Assembly: GCA_013287085.1 (NCBI GenBank)
Contig: JABDEM010000015.1
Coordinates: forward strand, 63 to 37,525
Reading direction: 5' to 3'
Length of the DNA stretch: 37,463 bases
DNA from: Gammaproteobacteria bacterium
GTDB lineage: Bacteria; Pseudomonadota; Gammaproteobacteria; DSM-16500
Made by a program: the position numbers and the translations under genes. Under the pieces are notes generated by a model. It saw only the letters and a program-made list of their open reading frames with translations, had not been told where the DNA came from and did no database searches. This document shows, piece after piece, positions 10,305-19,497 of this stretch (within the stretch, counting starts at the first letter, position 1; every line of letters begins with the position of its first letter).

Positions 10305-10792
10305 AGAAGCGTTTATTACAATATATAAAAAGTTTTACGTTATGGGAATTACTCGGTGGCTTAATGGTCACAGGGAAATATTTTTTCAAACGTAAAGTCA
10401 CTCTACAATACCCGGATGAAAAAACGCCCAACTCTCCGCGTAACAGAGGCATCCATGCGCTACGTCGTTATCCTAATGGCGAAGAGCGTTGTATAGCTTG
10501 TAAATTATGCGAAGCGGTTTGCCCAGCGCTTGCTATTAAGATTGATGCTGAACCTAGATTAGATGGTTCACGCCGCACGACTTTATATGATATTGATCTT
10601 TTCAAATGCGTTTATTGCGGTTTTTGTGAGGAAGCTTGTCCTGTCGATGCTATTGTATTAACTCGATTTCAAGATTACCACGTAGAAAATCGTGGGGAAA
10701 ATATTTTAACCAAAGACAAATTATTAGCGATTGGCGATCGATATGAAAAAGATATTGCATCGGATCGCGCTGAAGATGCGAAGTATAGGTAA
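10301..10792 (+). CDS. nuoI: NADH-quinone oxidoreductase subunit I
   Basis: TYKY-type subunit with two 4Fe-4S clusters (N6a, N6b). The 163-residue product has two ferredoxin motifs: Cys64-x2-Cys67-x2-Cys70-x3-Cys74 ([12 protein letters not shown]) and Cys103-x2-Cys106-x2-Cys109-x3-Cys113 ([16 protein letters not shown]). The amino-terminal amphipathic segment fits membrane-surface anchoring. The start overlaps the nuoH stop and nuoJ follows after 3 bases. Confidence 0.97.
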   Translation: MKKRLLQYIKSFTLWELLGGLMVTGKYFFKRKVTLQYPDEKTPNSPRNRGIHALRRYPNGEERCIACKLCEAVCPALAIKIDAEPRLDGSRRTTLYDIDLFKCVYCGFCEEACPVDAIVLTRFQDYHVENRGENILTKDKLLAIGDRYEKDIASDRAEDAKYR

Positions 10793-10795
10793 TTT

Positions 10796-11404
10796 ATGAC
10801 ATTGATACATATTATTTTTTATGTGTTTTCGGCGGTCGCCATTGGCGCAGGTCTTATGGTAGTGAGTTCTAGAAATGCAGTGCATTCGGCTTTATTTTTA
10901 GTACTAGCATTTGTCGCAAGCTCAGGCTTGTGGATTTTATTACACGCTGAATTTTTAGCGCTGATTTTAGTCTTAGTCTATGTAGGCGCAGTCATGACTT
11001 TATTTTTATTCGTGGTTATGATGTTAAGTGTCAATAAAGTCATGACGCGTGAATCGTTCGTGCGTTATTTACCTATAGGTGCTTTAGTCGTAGTACTCAT
11101 GGTCGGAATTACTTTTTTAGCGGTAGGTCCAGCTCACATGGGATTAGCAATAATGCCAACACCTCCAATGAAGCCCGCAGACTTTAGTGATACGGCCCAG
11201 TTAGGCAGTGTTTTATATACAGACTATGTATTCCCATTTGAGGTCGCCGGTGCTTTATTATTAACCGCGATTATTGCATCAATTAGCTTAGCTCATCGTA
11301 TTCCCAAAGAACGTAAAGTCCAAAATATCAGCAAACAAATCGCGGCGAATCCAAAAGATCGCGTGCGTTTAATTAAAATGCCATCCAGCAAGAGGAGTCA
11401 ATAA
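10796..11404 (+). CDS. nuoJ: NADH-quinone oxidoreductase subunit J
   Basis: ND6-type membrane subunit of complex I. 202 residues with five predicted membrane helices and the conserved segments [15 protein letters not shown] and [20 protein letters not shown] (containing the pi-bulge helix of the family). The tail after about residue 170 is basic and variable. It is placed between nuoI and nuoK, with AGAGGAG near its end serving as the ribosome-binding site of nuoK. Confidence 0.95.
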   Translation: MTLIHIIFYVFSAVAIGAGLMVVSSRNAVHSALFLVLAFVASSGLWILLHAEFLALILVLVYVGAVMTLFLFVVMMLSVNKVMTRESFVRYLPIGALVVVLMVGITFLAVGPAHMGLAIMPTPPMKPADFSDTAQLGSVLYTDYVFPFEVAGALLLTAIIASISLAHRIPKERKVQNISKQIAANPKDRVRLIKMPSSKRSQ

Positions 11405-11405
11405 C

Positions 11406-11711
11406 ATGGTTTCTCTTTCTGAGTTTTTGATGGTGGCGGCTGTATTATTTGGTCTTGGGATCGCGGGTATTATTTTAAATCGCAAGAATGTCATTATTTT
11501 ATTAATGTCGATTGAGTTAATGCTCCTCGCAGTTAACACTAATTTTATTGCATTTTCTTATTTCCAAGGCAATACCATCGGCGAAGTGTTTGTATTTTTT
11601 ATATTAACCGTAGCTGCTGCTGAAGCGGCTATTGGTTTGGCTATCCTTGTCGTATTATTCCGTCGTTTGGGTAGTATCGAAGTTGAAAAGCTTGATAAAT
11701 TAAAAGGATAA
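11406..11711 (+). CDS. nuoK: NADH-quinone oxidoreductase subunit K
   Basis: ND4L-type membrane subunit. 101 residues with three membrane helices. The two buried glutamates typical of the family are seen in [13 protein letters not shown] and [13 protein letters not shown], used in proton translocation. A strong GAGGAG lies just before the start, and nuoL begins 3 bases after the stop. Confidence 0.96.
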   Translation: MVSLSEFLMVAAVLFGLGIAGIILNRKNVIILLMSIELMLLAVNTNFIAFSYFQGNTIGEVFVFFILTVAAAEAAIGLAILVVLFRRLGSIEVEKLDKLKG

Positions 11712-11714
11712 AAA

Positions 11715-13676
11715 GTGGAAAATCATTTTGTCTTACTAGCGGTTTTGATTGTAGTACTGCCTTTGCTGGGATCTTTAGTTGCAGGATTTTTGGGTAAAGT
11801 GATTGGCCGTAGTGCGACTCATTGCGTGACTATTTCTCTCGTTGGACTTTCATTTTTATTATCTTGTTATTTATTTAATGCTTTTGTATTAAATGCAACA
11901 CCATTGATTGATACAGATCTTTATACTTGGGCGATCTCAGGCGATTTTCATTTTAATGTGGCTTTCTTAATCGATCGATTAAGCGTCACTATGGCAACCA
12001 TTGTGAGTTTTGTTTCTTTAATGGTTCATATCTATACGATCGGTTATATGGCCGAAGATCCTGGCTATCAGCGCTTTTTTAGTTATGTGTCTTTGTTTAC
12101 CTTCGCGATGCTTACCTTAGTCTTTGCAGATAATTTCTTATTATTATTTTTTGGTTGGGAAGGGGTTGGTTTAGTTTCTTATTTGTTAATCGGCTTTTGG
12201 TTTAATCGCGAGAGCGCAGTATTTGGTAGCTTAAAAGCCTTTTTAGTTAATCGCATTGGTGATATTGGTTTTATGCTTGCGATGGCGGCTATTTTTACTT
12301 ATTCCCATGATTTAAATTATAAGTTTGTATTTGCTCATGTAGATTTATTGCTTAATAAGTCTATTATTTTATTCCCCGGATTAAGTGTTTCTGTGATTAC
12401 TTTAACCTGCGTGCTCTTATTTATAGGCGCTATGGGAAAATCTGCTCAAGTGCCGTTACATGTGTGGTTACCGGAATCGATGGAAGGTCCAACGCCTATT
12501 TCTGCCTTAATCCACGCAGCAACCATGGTGACCGCAGGTATTTATTTAGTGGCGCGCATGTCGCCTTTATTTGAATATTCACAACCCGCTTTGTCTTTAG
12601 TATTAGTCATAGGCGCCACCACTTGTTTATTTATGGGTCTTTTAGCCGTATTTCATTTTGATATCAAACGCGTGATTGCTTATTCGACTTTGTCGCAATT
12701 AGGTTATATGGTCGTAGCTCTTGGTGTTTCTGCTTATGATGCGGCGATTTTTCATTTGATCACACACGCTTTCTTTAAAGCGTTATTATTCTTAGCAGCA
12801 GGTTCTGTGATTATTGCCTTACATCACGAACAAGACATGCGAAAAATGGGCGGGCTTGCGCCTTTCATGCCTATTACATACGGAACTTTTTTAATAGGTG
12901 CGTTGGCATTATCTGCTATTCCACCGTTTGCTGGATTTTATTCTAAAGATATTATTATTGAAGCCGTCAAAGCAGCACACTTACCGGGTGCAAGTTATGC
13001 TTATTTCTGTGTGATGGCGGGGGCTTTTATTACGCCGCTTTATATATTCCGTGCGTTGTTTATGACCTTTCATGGGCCAAAAAATACAGAAAGCAGCGTC
13101 TCCGAATCGCCTTGGGTGGTTTTAATTCCGCTAATTGGCTTAGCGATTCCAAGCATAGTTGCAGGCGGTATGCTAATAGGGCCTATGCTATTTGCGCCTC
13201 ATACTTTATTGGGAAATAGTATTTTTGTTTTACCCGAACACAATATGTTATTTAATTTAGGGCAACATTTCGAAGGCGCCAAAATCATGGCGCTGGAAGC
13301 GGGTCGTACTTTAACATTTTGGTTAGCGATGGCAGGTATCGTTGCCGCTTGGTTCTTTAATATGGAATACCCGCAATTCGCAGAATCGTTAAAGCAACGT
13401 TTCAGTTGGCTTTATAATCTCATGGTTAAAAAATACGGGTTTGATGATTTTAATCAATTAGTCATTGTGCATGGCACTCGCAGAATCGGTGAATTTTTAT
13501 ATTCTATTAGTGATTTGAAAATCATTGATGGTATTTTTGTGAATGGTTCAGGACGATTTATTCAATGGTTTGCGAATGTCTCAAGACGCATGCAAACCGG
13601 ATATGTGTATCATTATGCGTTTGCTATGATTGGCGGCGTGGTGGTTCTTTTAGTGTGGATTTATTTAGGACTTTAG
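11715..13676 (+). CDS. nuoL: NADH-quinone oxidoreductase subunit L
   Basis: ND5-type antiporter-like proton-pumping subunit. 653 residues; GTG start at 11715 preceded by AAAGGATAAA. Family markers: FFGWEGVGLVSYLLIGFW (with the conserved helix 5 Glu), KSAQVPLHVWLPESMEGPTP, ISALIHAATMVTAGIYL, KRVIAYSTLSQLGYM, HAFFKALLFL. The C-terminal part contains the long lateral-helix region and a final membrane anchor. No frame interruption seen. Confidence 0.97.
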   Translation: MENHFVLLAVLIVVLPLLGSLVAGFLGKVIGRSATHCVTISLVGLSFLLSCYLFNAFVLNATPLIDTDLYTWAISGDFHFNVAFLIDRLSVTMATIVSFVSLMVHIYTIGYMAEDPGYQRFFSYVSLFTFAMLTLVFADNFLLLFFGWEGVGLVSYLLIGFWFNRESAVFGSLKAFLVNRIGDIGFMLAMAAIFTYSHDLNYKFVFAHVDLLLNKSIILFPGLSVSVITLTCVLLFIGAMGKSAQVPLHVWLPESMEGPTPISALIHAATMVTAGIYLVARMSPLFEYSQPALSLVLVIGATTCLFMGLLAVFHFDIKRVIAYSTLSQLGYMVVALGVSAYDAAIFHLITHAFFKALLFLAAGSVIIALHHEQDMRKMGGLAPFMPITYGTFLIGALALSAIPPFAGFYSKDIIIEAVKAAHLPGASYAYFCVMAGAFITPLYIFRALFMTFHGPKNTESSVSESPWVVLIPLIGLAIPSIVAGGMLIGPMLFAPHTLLGNSIFVLPEHNMLFNLGQHFEGAKIMALEAGRTLTFWLAMAGIVAAWFFNMEYPQFAESLKQRFSWLYNLMVKKYGFDDFNQLVIVHGTRRIGEFLYSISDLKIIDGIFVNGSGRFIQWFANVSRRMQTGYVYHYAFAMIGGVVVLLVWIYLGL

Positions 13677-13680
13677 ATTT

Positions 13681-15207
13681 ATGTGGCTGACGCATTCTTT
13701 GCTTACAATTTTAATTTGGTTGCCTGTGTTGGGAGCCGTTGCTGTTTTAATGACAGGGGGCGATACCAACGCAAAATATGCACGCTGGATTGCAGGCGGC
13801 GTCGCTTTTGTTAATTTAGCTTTGTGTATTCCGCTTTATTTAGGTTTTGATGTGCACACTACCGCTATGCAATTTCCTGAAAAGAAATTATGGATCACAG
13901 CGTATCAAATTTATTATTCTTTGGGTGTGGATGGTATATCGCTCGCGATGATTATTTTAACTAATTTTACCGGGTTTTTAGTTATTTTAGCAGCATGTGA
14001 AGCCATCAAAGTTCGAATCGCGCAATACATGGCAGCTTTTTTAGTCATGCAAGGCATGATGATCGGGGTTTTTGCTGCAACCGATGCGATTTTATTTTAT
14101 GTATTTTGGGAAGGTATGTTAATTCCTATGTATCTAAGTATAGGTATGTGGGGAAGTGTGAATCGATCGTATGCTTCGATAAAGTTTTTCTTGTATACGT
14201 TTTTAGGCTCGATCTTAATGTTAGTCGCCTTGTTATATCTTTATGTGCAAACCGGCGCTTTTAGTATAGAAGGTTATTATGGTTTGCATCTTTCAAGACA
14301 CATTCAAGAATTGCTCTTTTGGGCATTCTTTATGGCCTTTGCGGTAAAAGTTCCGATGTGGCCTGTGCATACTTGGTTGCCTGATGCGCATACTGAGGCG
14401 CCATCCGGTGGTTCAGTAGTCTTAGCTGCATTAATGTTAAAATTAGGCATTTACGGTTTCTTAAGATTTAGTATGCCGATAGCACCACTGGCTTGTCAGC
14501 ATTTAGATTGGATCATGATTATATTATCTTTAATTGCCATTGTTTATATTGGTTTAGTTGCTATTGTGCAAACCGATATGAAAAAATTAATTGCTTATTC
14601 TTCTATTGCTCACATGGGTTTTGCGACTTTGGGCTGTTTTATGGTGTATGACATTGTAAAAGACACCGGCAATGTGCATGCGGCTTATTTAAGTTTAGAA
14701 GGTGCTGTGATTCAAATGATTTCACACGCGTTTGGATCAGGCGCAATGTTCCTTGGCATAGGCATGATGGCGGATCGTTATTTTAATCACAGCAGATTAA
14801 TTAAAGATTACGGCGGGCTTGCGATTCGCATGCCTATTTTTGCGGCTTTCTTTATGTTGTTTGCCATGTCTAATGTTGGGTTACCCGGCACTGCAGGTTT
14901 TGTAGGTGAATTCATGGTCATTATGGCCGCCTTCCAAGCGCATTTTGGTGTGGCTTTAATTGCATCCCTCACTTTAATTTTAGCGGCTTCTTATAGTTTA
15001 TGGATGTACAAGCGCGTCTTTTTTGGACCGGTTGTTAGTGATCACGTAGCTGTGATGAAAGATTTAACTTGGCTTGAAATTACCAATTATACGTTACTTG
15101 CGATAGGTGTGATGTGGTTAGGTCTTTATCCTAAACCAGTGCTCAATTTATTACAGCCTACCGTGAGTCATATTTTAAATGTCAGTTTAGCAGGACTAGG
15201 TTCATGA
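13681..15207 (+). CDS. nuoM: NADH-quinone oxidoreductase subunit M
   Basis: ND4-type antiporter-like proton-pumping subunit. 508 residues. Markers: FYVFWEGMLIPMYLSIGMWG (key Glu), KVPMWPVHTWLPDAHTEAPS, GSVVLAALMLKLGIYGFLRF, KKLIAYSSIAHMGF, and SNVGLPGTAGFVGEF. It starts 4 bases after nuoL and ends with an ATGA overlap with nuoN. Confidence 0.97.
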   Translation: MWLTHSLLTILIWLPVLGAVAVLMTGGDTNAKYARWIAGGVAFVNLALCIPLYLGFDVHTTAMQFPEKKLWITAYQIYYSLGVDGISLAMIILTNFTGFLVILAACEAIKVRIAQYMAAFLVMQGMMIGVFAATDAILFYVFWEGMLIPMYLSIGMWGSVNRSYASIKFFLYTFLGSILMLVALLYLYVQTGAFSIEGYYGLHLSRHIQELLFWAFFMAFAVKVPMWPVHTWLPDAHTEAPSGGSVVLAALMLKLGIYGFLRFSMPIAPLACQHLDWIMIILSLIAIVYIGLVAIVQTDMKKLIAYSSIAHMGFATLGCFMVYDIVKDTGNVHAAYLSLEGAVIQMISHAFGSGAMFLGIGMMADRYFNHSRLIKDYGGLAIRMPIFAAFFMLFAMSNVGLPGTAGFVGEFMVIMAAFQAHFGVALIASLTLILAASYSLWMYKRVFFGPVVSDHVAVMKDLTWLEITNYTLLAIGVMWLGLYPKPVLNLLQPTVSHILNVSLAGLGS

Positions 15208-16657
15208 TGATGACGATGCCATTTTTTTCAGCCGCGTTGCCAGAGTTTGTTATTCTGGGCATGGCGTGTATTATTTTAGTATTTGATGTCAGTGTCAGAA
15301 CGGGTTATCGCGGATTTACTTATGCTTTAGTGCAGCTGACTTTATTAGCTGCGTTTTGTTTTGTGGCTATGCAGTATAGAGTTTTTTCACACGCTATTTT
15401 GACGTTTAATAATAATTATATGTTAGACAAACTAGCGCTGCTGACTAAATTATTTGTATTAGCCGTCAGTATGTTTGCATTTATGTACGCGCGTGACTAT
15501 CTAAAAGAGCGCGATATTTCTCGCGGTGATTATTATATTTTAGGATTATTCTCAGTCTTAGGCATGATGGTGATGTCATCAGGCTATACTTTGTTAACCA
15601 TTTATTTAGGCTTAGAATTATTAACTATGCCGCTTTATGCCATGGTTGCCATGGAAAAAGATTCTCGTTTAGCGACAGAAGCCGCGATGAAATATTTTGT
15701 GATGGGTGCAATGGCATCGGGCTTATTACTCTATGGTATTTCTCTAGTCTATGGCGCCAGTGGATCTATTGAGTTACATGGCATACAACAATTATTAGCA
15801 ACCGGCGCCCCAAACAAAGTGGCTCTATTAGGTTTGATTTTTATTTTAGCCGGATTATTATTTAAACTAGGCGCCGTGCCATTTCATATGTGGGTACCGG
15901 ATGTGTATGATGGCGCACCAACTTGCACCACTTTATTTATCGCAAGCGCTCCAAAAATTGCAGCGATCACCATTACTTTTAGAATTTTAGTGGAAGCTTT
16001 GCCAAGCTTACCATTTCCTGGGATCATGTCTTAGTAGCAGTTGCACTCTTATCTATGTTCACAGGTAACGTCCTTGCGATCGCACAAACTAACATCAAAC
16101 GTATGTTAGCTTATTCATCGATTGCCCATATGGGTTACGCCTTATTGGGTTTAATCGCAGGCCCTTATGATGCCCAAGGTTACTCTGCGGCAATGTTTTA
16201 TATTTCAACCTACGTATTAGTCGCAGCCGGTGCATTCGCCATTATTGCCATCTTAAGCAAACACGGCACAGAATTTGAAAAACTAGAAGATTACCAAGGC
16301 TTAAATGCCAGAAATCCCTGGCTTGCTTTTATGATGTTGTTATTAATGTTCTCCATGGCAGGTGTTCCACCCACGGTCGGATTCTTTGCAAAACTAGGCT
16401 TATTAGAAGCCTTAGTCAGAGCCCATTACGTTTGGCTTGCTGCATTAGCGTTATTATTTGCAATCATAGGCGCTTACTATTATTTACGTATAGTAAAACT
16501 CATGTATTTCGAAGAACCTAAAAATGAATTTATTGGCACGCGTATTAAAATTCGAATGGGGTTAATGACGGCAGTCAGTGTGAATAGTGCTGCGGCATTG
16601 TTTTTAGGGATGTTTCCTAGTGGGTTGATAGATATGTGTCGAATTTCGTTGGTGTAA
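15204..16657 (+). pseudogene. nuoN: NADH-quinone oxidoreductase subunit N, interrupted by a one-base deletion
   Basis: ND2-type antiporter-like proton-pumping subunit. The first frame runs from ATG 15204 through LGLELLTMPLYAMVAMEKDS, FKLGAVPFHMWVPDVYDGAP and FRILVEALPSLPF, then hits TAG at 16032-16034. The missing continuation is in another frame: from 16019 it reads WDHVLVAVALLSMFTGN, then AIAQTNIKRMLAYSSIAHMGY through to the stop at 16657. Adding a single base near 16014-16019 (TTTCC-TGG) joins LPFP to WDHV and gives 484 residues, essentially the family length. As with nuoE, this could be real decay, a sequencing error, or translational recoding; no classical slippery heptamer is evident. 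Last gene of the nuo run; a palindromic element follows. Confidence 0.85.
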
Positions 16658-16680
16658 ACAAATTTCCTCTCTTCCCGCAT

Positions 16681-16759
16681 AAACCCCAACGCTGTCACCC
16701 CGCAACAAGTGCGGGGTGACAGGTGAGAGAATAAGTGCGGGGAGACAGAGTTGGGGTTT
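16681..16759. repeat. Nested palindromic element, possible bidirectional terminator
   Basis: Arms 16681-16704 and 16736-16759 are inverted copies of each other with 22 of 24 positions pairing. A third copy at 16710-16722 also pairs perfectly with 16692-16704 (13 bp, 5-base loop ACAAG). The left arm can therefore fold with either of two right partners. The element lies exactly between the convergent nuoN and the small minus-strand gene, whose stop codon overlaps its edge. Only short T runs follow the arms, so intrinsic termination is plausible but not clear. It looks like a dispersed intergenic palindrome. Confidence 0.65.
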
Positions 16760-17136
16760 TACAAATAAATCTTATTACAAACCGCATACGCTTCTGCGTT
16801 AATAGCATCTCCCTCCGGATGAACATGGAATGAATGAATCTTAATAAACCCATCTTCATTAAAAGTAAATTGCGGAGAGACGCGTTGTCCGGATTGTAAA
16901 TGAGTATGCATTACATCCGCCGAAGTTCCATAAAAATCTATATCTAAACTTTCATTGTTTTCGCGCGCTTCACATTGATAAACTTCACCCGTTAGACCAT
17001 GAATTTCTGTATCAGTATCTGCTGACAGCAGACATTTGGTATCAGCGGGACATTCTGTAATGTAAGATTTCGCATACGATAAAGGGGTTAGTATCATGAA
17101 TAGAAAAATACAGCTTAGGGTGCGGATTAGGGTCAT
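16759..17136 (-). CDS. Small secreted protein, unrecognised
   Basis: 125 residues from ATG 17136, chosen because AAGAG precedes it and the product then begins with a good signal peptide: MTLIR, a hydrophobic core (about residues 6-19), and a likely signal peptidase site after SYA (about residue 22). The frame is open further upstream, but that would destroy the signal peptide and enter the hairpin at 17168-17227. The mature part (about 103 residues) has four cysteines (in TECPADTKC, YQCEA, AVCNKI), which suggests two disulfides in the periplasm or outside. Family not recognised. It is convergent with nuoN and divergent from queA. Confidence 0.7.
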   Translation of the reverse strand: MTLIRTLSCIFLFMILTPLSYAKSYITECPADTKCLLSADTDTEIHGLTGEVYQCEARENNESLDIDFYGTSADVMHTHLQSGQRVSPQFTFNEDGFIKIHSFHVHPEGDAINAEAYAVCNKIYL

Positions 17137-17167
17137 TTTATTTGCTCTTAAATAAATTAAGTTTCTT

Positions 17168-17227
17168 AAACCGGATTTTCCATGTTTTTTCGGTCCAAGC
17201 AACGAAAAAACAAGGTTTTTCCGGTTT
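17168..17227. repeat. Long imperfect hairpin in a divergent intergenic region
   Basis: Arms 17168-17192 and 17203-17227 pair at 20 of 25 positions around a 10-base loop (17193-17202). The outer AAACCGGA/TCCGGTTT and inner GTTTTTTCG/CGAAAAAAC blocks are perfect. The mismatches form a TTTT/TTTT internal bulge plus one position. It lies between the start of the secreted-protein gene (17136) and queA (17268), so it must overlap or adjoin both promoters. It may be a transcribed leader structure, a protein-binding palindrome or a dispersed repeat. Confidence 0.6.
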
Positions 17228-17267
17228 AGAGGTTATTTTTAGAACTTTATGGTATTATTTGCGCCCT

Positions 17268-18278
17268 ATGAAACTAACTGATTTTCATTATGATTTACCC
17301 GAAGAACTCATTGCGAGCTACCCCTTAAAAGAGCGCAGTGCCAGCCGCCTTATGCAAGTTACCGGCGATAAACTAACGCATGGTTTATTTACTGATTTAC
17401 CAACTCTAATTAACGAAAATGATTTACTCATTTTCAATAACACCAAAGTAATCCCCGCGCGTTTAAGAGGCGAAAAAGATACCGGTGGCAAAATTGAAAT
17501 GTTAGTTGAGCGCATCTTAGATGATCATAGGGTTTTATCTCATGTGCGTGCCAGCAAAAGCCCTAAGCCCGGCAGTCAAATAATTTTTAATAAAAATATT
17601 CATTTTGAAATGCTTGCACGAGTCAATGATCTGTTTGAATTACGTTGCCTTGATCCTCGTCCTGTTTTAGAAATTATCGAAGAATTAGGCGAAATTCCAC
17701 TACCGCCTTATATGAATCGAAATCCTGAAGAGTCAGATATTGAACGCTATCAAACGATTTATGCAGATCCTAAAGGTTCCGTTGCAGCACCAACTGCGGG
17801 ATTACATTTTGATAATAAAATTATGCAGCAAATAAAAGCACAAACGGCTTATTTAACTCTGCATGTAGGATCAGGAACGTTTCTTCCTGTGCGCACCGAA
17901 AATATTTTAGAGCATCATATGCATGCTGAATATTTAGAAGTGAGTGAAGATTTGTGCGAAAAAATTAAAACCACAAAATCACGCGGCGGGCGAGTGATAG
18001 CGGTTGGGACAACGTCAGCACGCGCACTTGAAACCGCTTCAGAAAGTGGTGAAATTAAACCTTTTAAAGGCGATACCCAAATATTTATTTATCCCGGCTT
18101 TAAATTTAATTGTGTAGATGCGTTAATTACCAATTTTCATTTACCTGAATCCACATTATTAATGCTAGTGTGCGCTTTTGGCGGCTATGAAAATTTAATG
18201 CGGGCTTATCATGAAGCAGTAAGAGAAAAATATCGCTTTTTTAGCTATGGCGATGCCATGTTTATCTTAAGCGCTTGA
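17268..18278 (+). CDS. queA: S-adenosylmethionine:tRNA ribosyltransferase-isomerase
   Basis: Transfers and isomerises the ribosyl group of S-adenosylmethionine onto 7-aminomethyl-7-deazaguanine in tRNA to make epoxyqueuosine. 336 residues from ATG 17268. Signatures: MKLTDFHYDLPEELIA at the start, FNNTKVIPARLRG, EIPLPPYMNR, YQTIYADPKGSVAAPTAGLHF, LHVGSGTFLPVR and AVGTTSARALE. The frame is open upstream to 17142, but that segment contains the hairpin and no family similarity. No clear Shine-Dalgarno sequence is visible. In many relatives queA is followed by tgt and yajC; here tgt is absent from the window and three unrelated genes occupy the gap. Confidence 0.96.
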   Translation: MKLTDFHYDLPEELIASYPLKERSASRLMQVTGDKLTHGLFTDLPTLINENDLLIFNNTKVIPARLRGEKDTGGKIEMLVERILDDHRVLSHVRASKSPKPGSQIIFNKNIHFEMLARVNDLFELRCLDPRPVLEIIEELGEIPLPPYMNRNPEESDIERYQTIYADPKGSVAAPTAGLHFDNKIMQQIKAQTAYLTLHVGSGTFLPVRTENILEHHMHAEYLEVSEDLCEKIKTTKSRGGRVIAVGTTSARALETASESGEIKPFKGDTQIFIYPGFKFNCVDALITNFHLPESTLLMLVCAFGGYENLMRAYHEAVREKYRFFSYGDAMFILSA

Positions 18279-18305
18279 TTATTCAACCACTTTAAACTGT
18301 ATAAA
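18275..18305 (+). promoter_or_regulatory. Weak candidate promoter for the 18374 gene
   Basis: TTGATT (18275-18280) overlaps the queA stop, and a TATAAA-type -10 (18300-18305) follows after 19 bases, slightly long. It is the best sigma-70-like match in the 95-base gap upstream of the gene starting at 18374. Other A+T-rich hexamers such as 18329-18338 cannot be excluded. Confidence 0.25.
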
Positions 18306-18373
18306 ATAGTGCCAATCCGGCTATTTTTATAGTAAAATACCCACCACTAAAATACGAAAACGAGGCAGGTCCT

Positions 18374-19456
18374 ATGGCAGCAAGTAACAGAAAACTCAAA
18401 ACCTTTGATTGGGAAGAAATCTGTGTTGGTGATATACGAACATTGATACTGCAATATTCAGACCCTGCAACTCGAAAAATGATGGCGCGTGATCCTTCAA
18501 TGGCGGCCGGAATTAAAGAATTAGAGGACTTAATCGCTTTACAACTTCAAAGACGCATCCAACTTGATAAAGATAAACAAAAGCAGAAGGAGGAAGCTAA
18601 ACAGGATACTGATGAGACTCTATCATTACTTGAAAAAGAGCAGCAAAAGGAACTTAGAGAACTTATAGAAAGACAACAAAAAGAATATGCTACAAGAGCA
18701 CAAGGGCTTCAGCAACAATTGAATCAGCGATCAGCGGAGCTGGATAGCAAACATACATTGGGGGAACAAAAATTAGATCACTCTCTCTTAGTAATTGCAT
18801 GTCGTGACAGACTCCATCACTTAGCTGAATTTAATAAAAAATTACTTGCATCAAAAAAGTTTTATAGGGGTCGTATTAAAGGTCCCGTATTAGATTCTGA
18901 TAACCTTTTTATATTAGCCCTGGCGTTCTTCCCTTTGGCTATTACAGTAGGTTATTCTGTAGATTGGAGTGTTGATGACGATCATCTAAAGAGGAATATC
19001 CGTTTCATTATGTTTATAGTTTTTGCAATGCTTTCCGTAGCTTCCTGTGAGTTGGGTTGTCTTCAAAGATGTTGCAAAAAGGACAATGCCCCCTGGGACG
19101 GGCTTTATTTTGCTTTTGGTGGGCTAGAGAGATTTGGTGATTGTTTGCTTAATGCAGAACTTCAAGAAGAGTTAACAGCGCTAATTGCCAAATTTGCATC
19201 TACAGAAGAAGCCTCTCCTTTTGATGACATTCAACCAGAAACAATCACCTACAGTGAAATTGAAGCGCTTATAAGCCCCTTGATAGTTCAATTGAATGCA
19301 GACTTAGATAAAATAAAACTGATGAATAGCGCTCATACGCTTCGAGCAGTTGGTATGAGTTCAAGTTCAGCAGCAACTTCCTCTTCGAGTGCAACTGAAA
19401 GCACAAGTTTACGAAGTGCCGCTGCGTCTAGAAGTTATGGCGCTGCAACCCCATAA
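18374..19456 (+). CDS. Coiled-coil membrane protein, unrecognised (paralog 1)
   Basis: 360 residues; ATG preceded by ACGAGGCA. No family recognised. Layout: short N-terminal helical block with DIRTLILQY (20-28), a long Glu/Lys/Gln coiled coil (about 47-125), SKKFYRGRI (about 160-168), two hydrophobic membrane segments (about 178-196 and 209-227), a short Cys-rich stretch (CELGCLQRCC, 225-234), a helical domain, then a low-complexity Ser/Ala tail ending in ASRSYGAATP. The next gene (19498) has the same plan in the same order, so this is a diverged tandem duplicate. It sits in the usual position of tgt. A small/polar C-terminus is common in type IV (Dot/Icm) substrates, but this is only suggestive. 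Confidence 0.8.
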   Translation: MAASNRKLKTFDWEEICVGDIRTLILQYSDPATRKMMARDPSMAAGIKELEDLIALQLQRRIQLDKDKQKQKEEAKQDTDETLSLLEKEQQKELRELIERQQKEYATRAQGLQQQLNQRSAELDSKHTLGEQKLDHSLLVIACRDRLHHLAEFNKKLLASKKFYRGRIKGPVLDSDNLFILALAFFPLAITVGYSVDWSVDDDHLKRNIRFIMFIVFAMLSVASCELGCLQRCCKKDNAPWDGLYFAFGGLERFGDCLLNAELQEELTALIAKFASTEEASPFDDIQPETITYSEIEALISPLIVQLNADLDKIKLMNSAHTLRAVGMSSSSAATSSSSATESTSLRSAAASRSYGAATP

Positions 19457-19497
19457 AATACACGCAACTAAAAAACACCAAAACGAGGCATAGTTAT

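Noticed and set aside
18431..18490. F-box-like N-terminal motif in the two paralogs (DIRTLILQY..P..R, DTRTIILEYLQP..R)
   Set aside because: Only a few hydrophobic positions match and the typical Leu-Pro start is missing; not enough to claim a ubiquitin-ligase adaptor.
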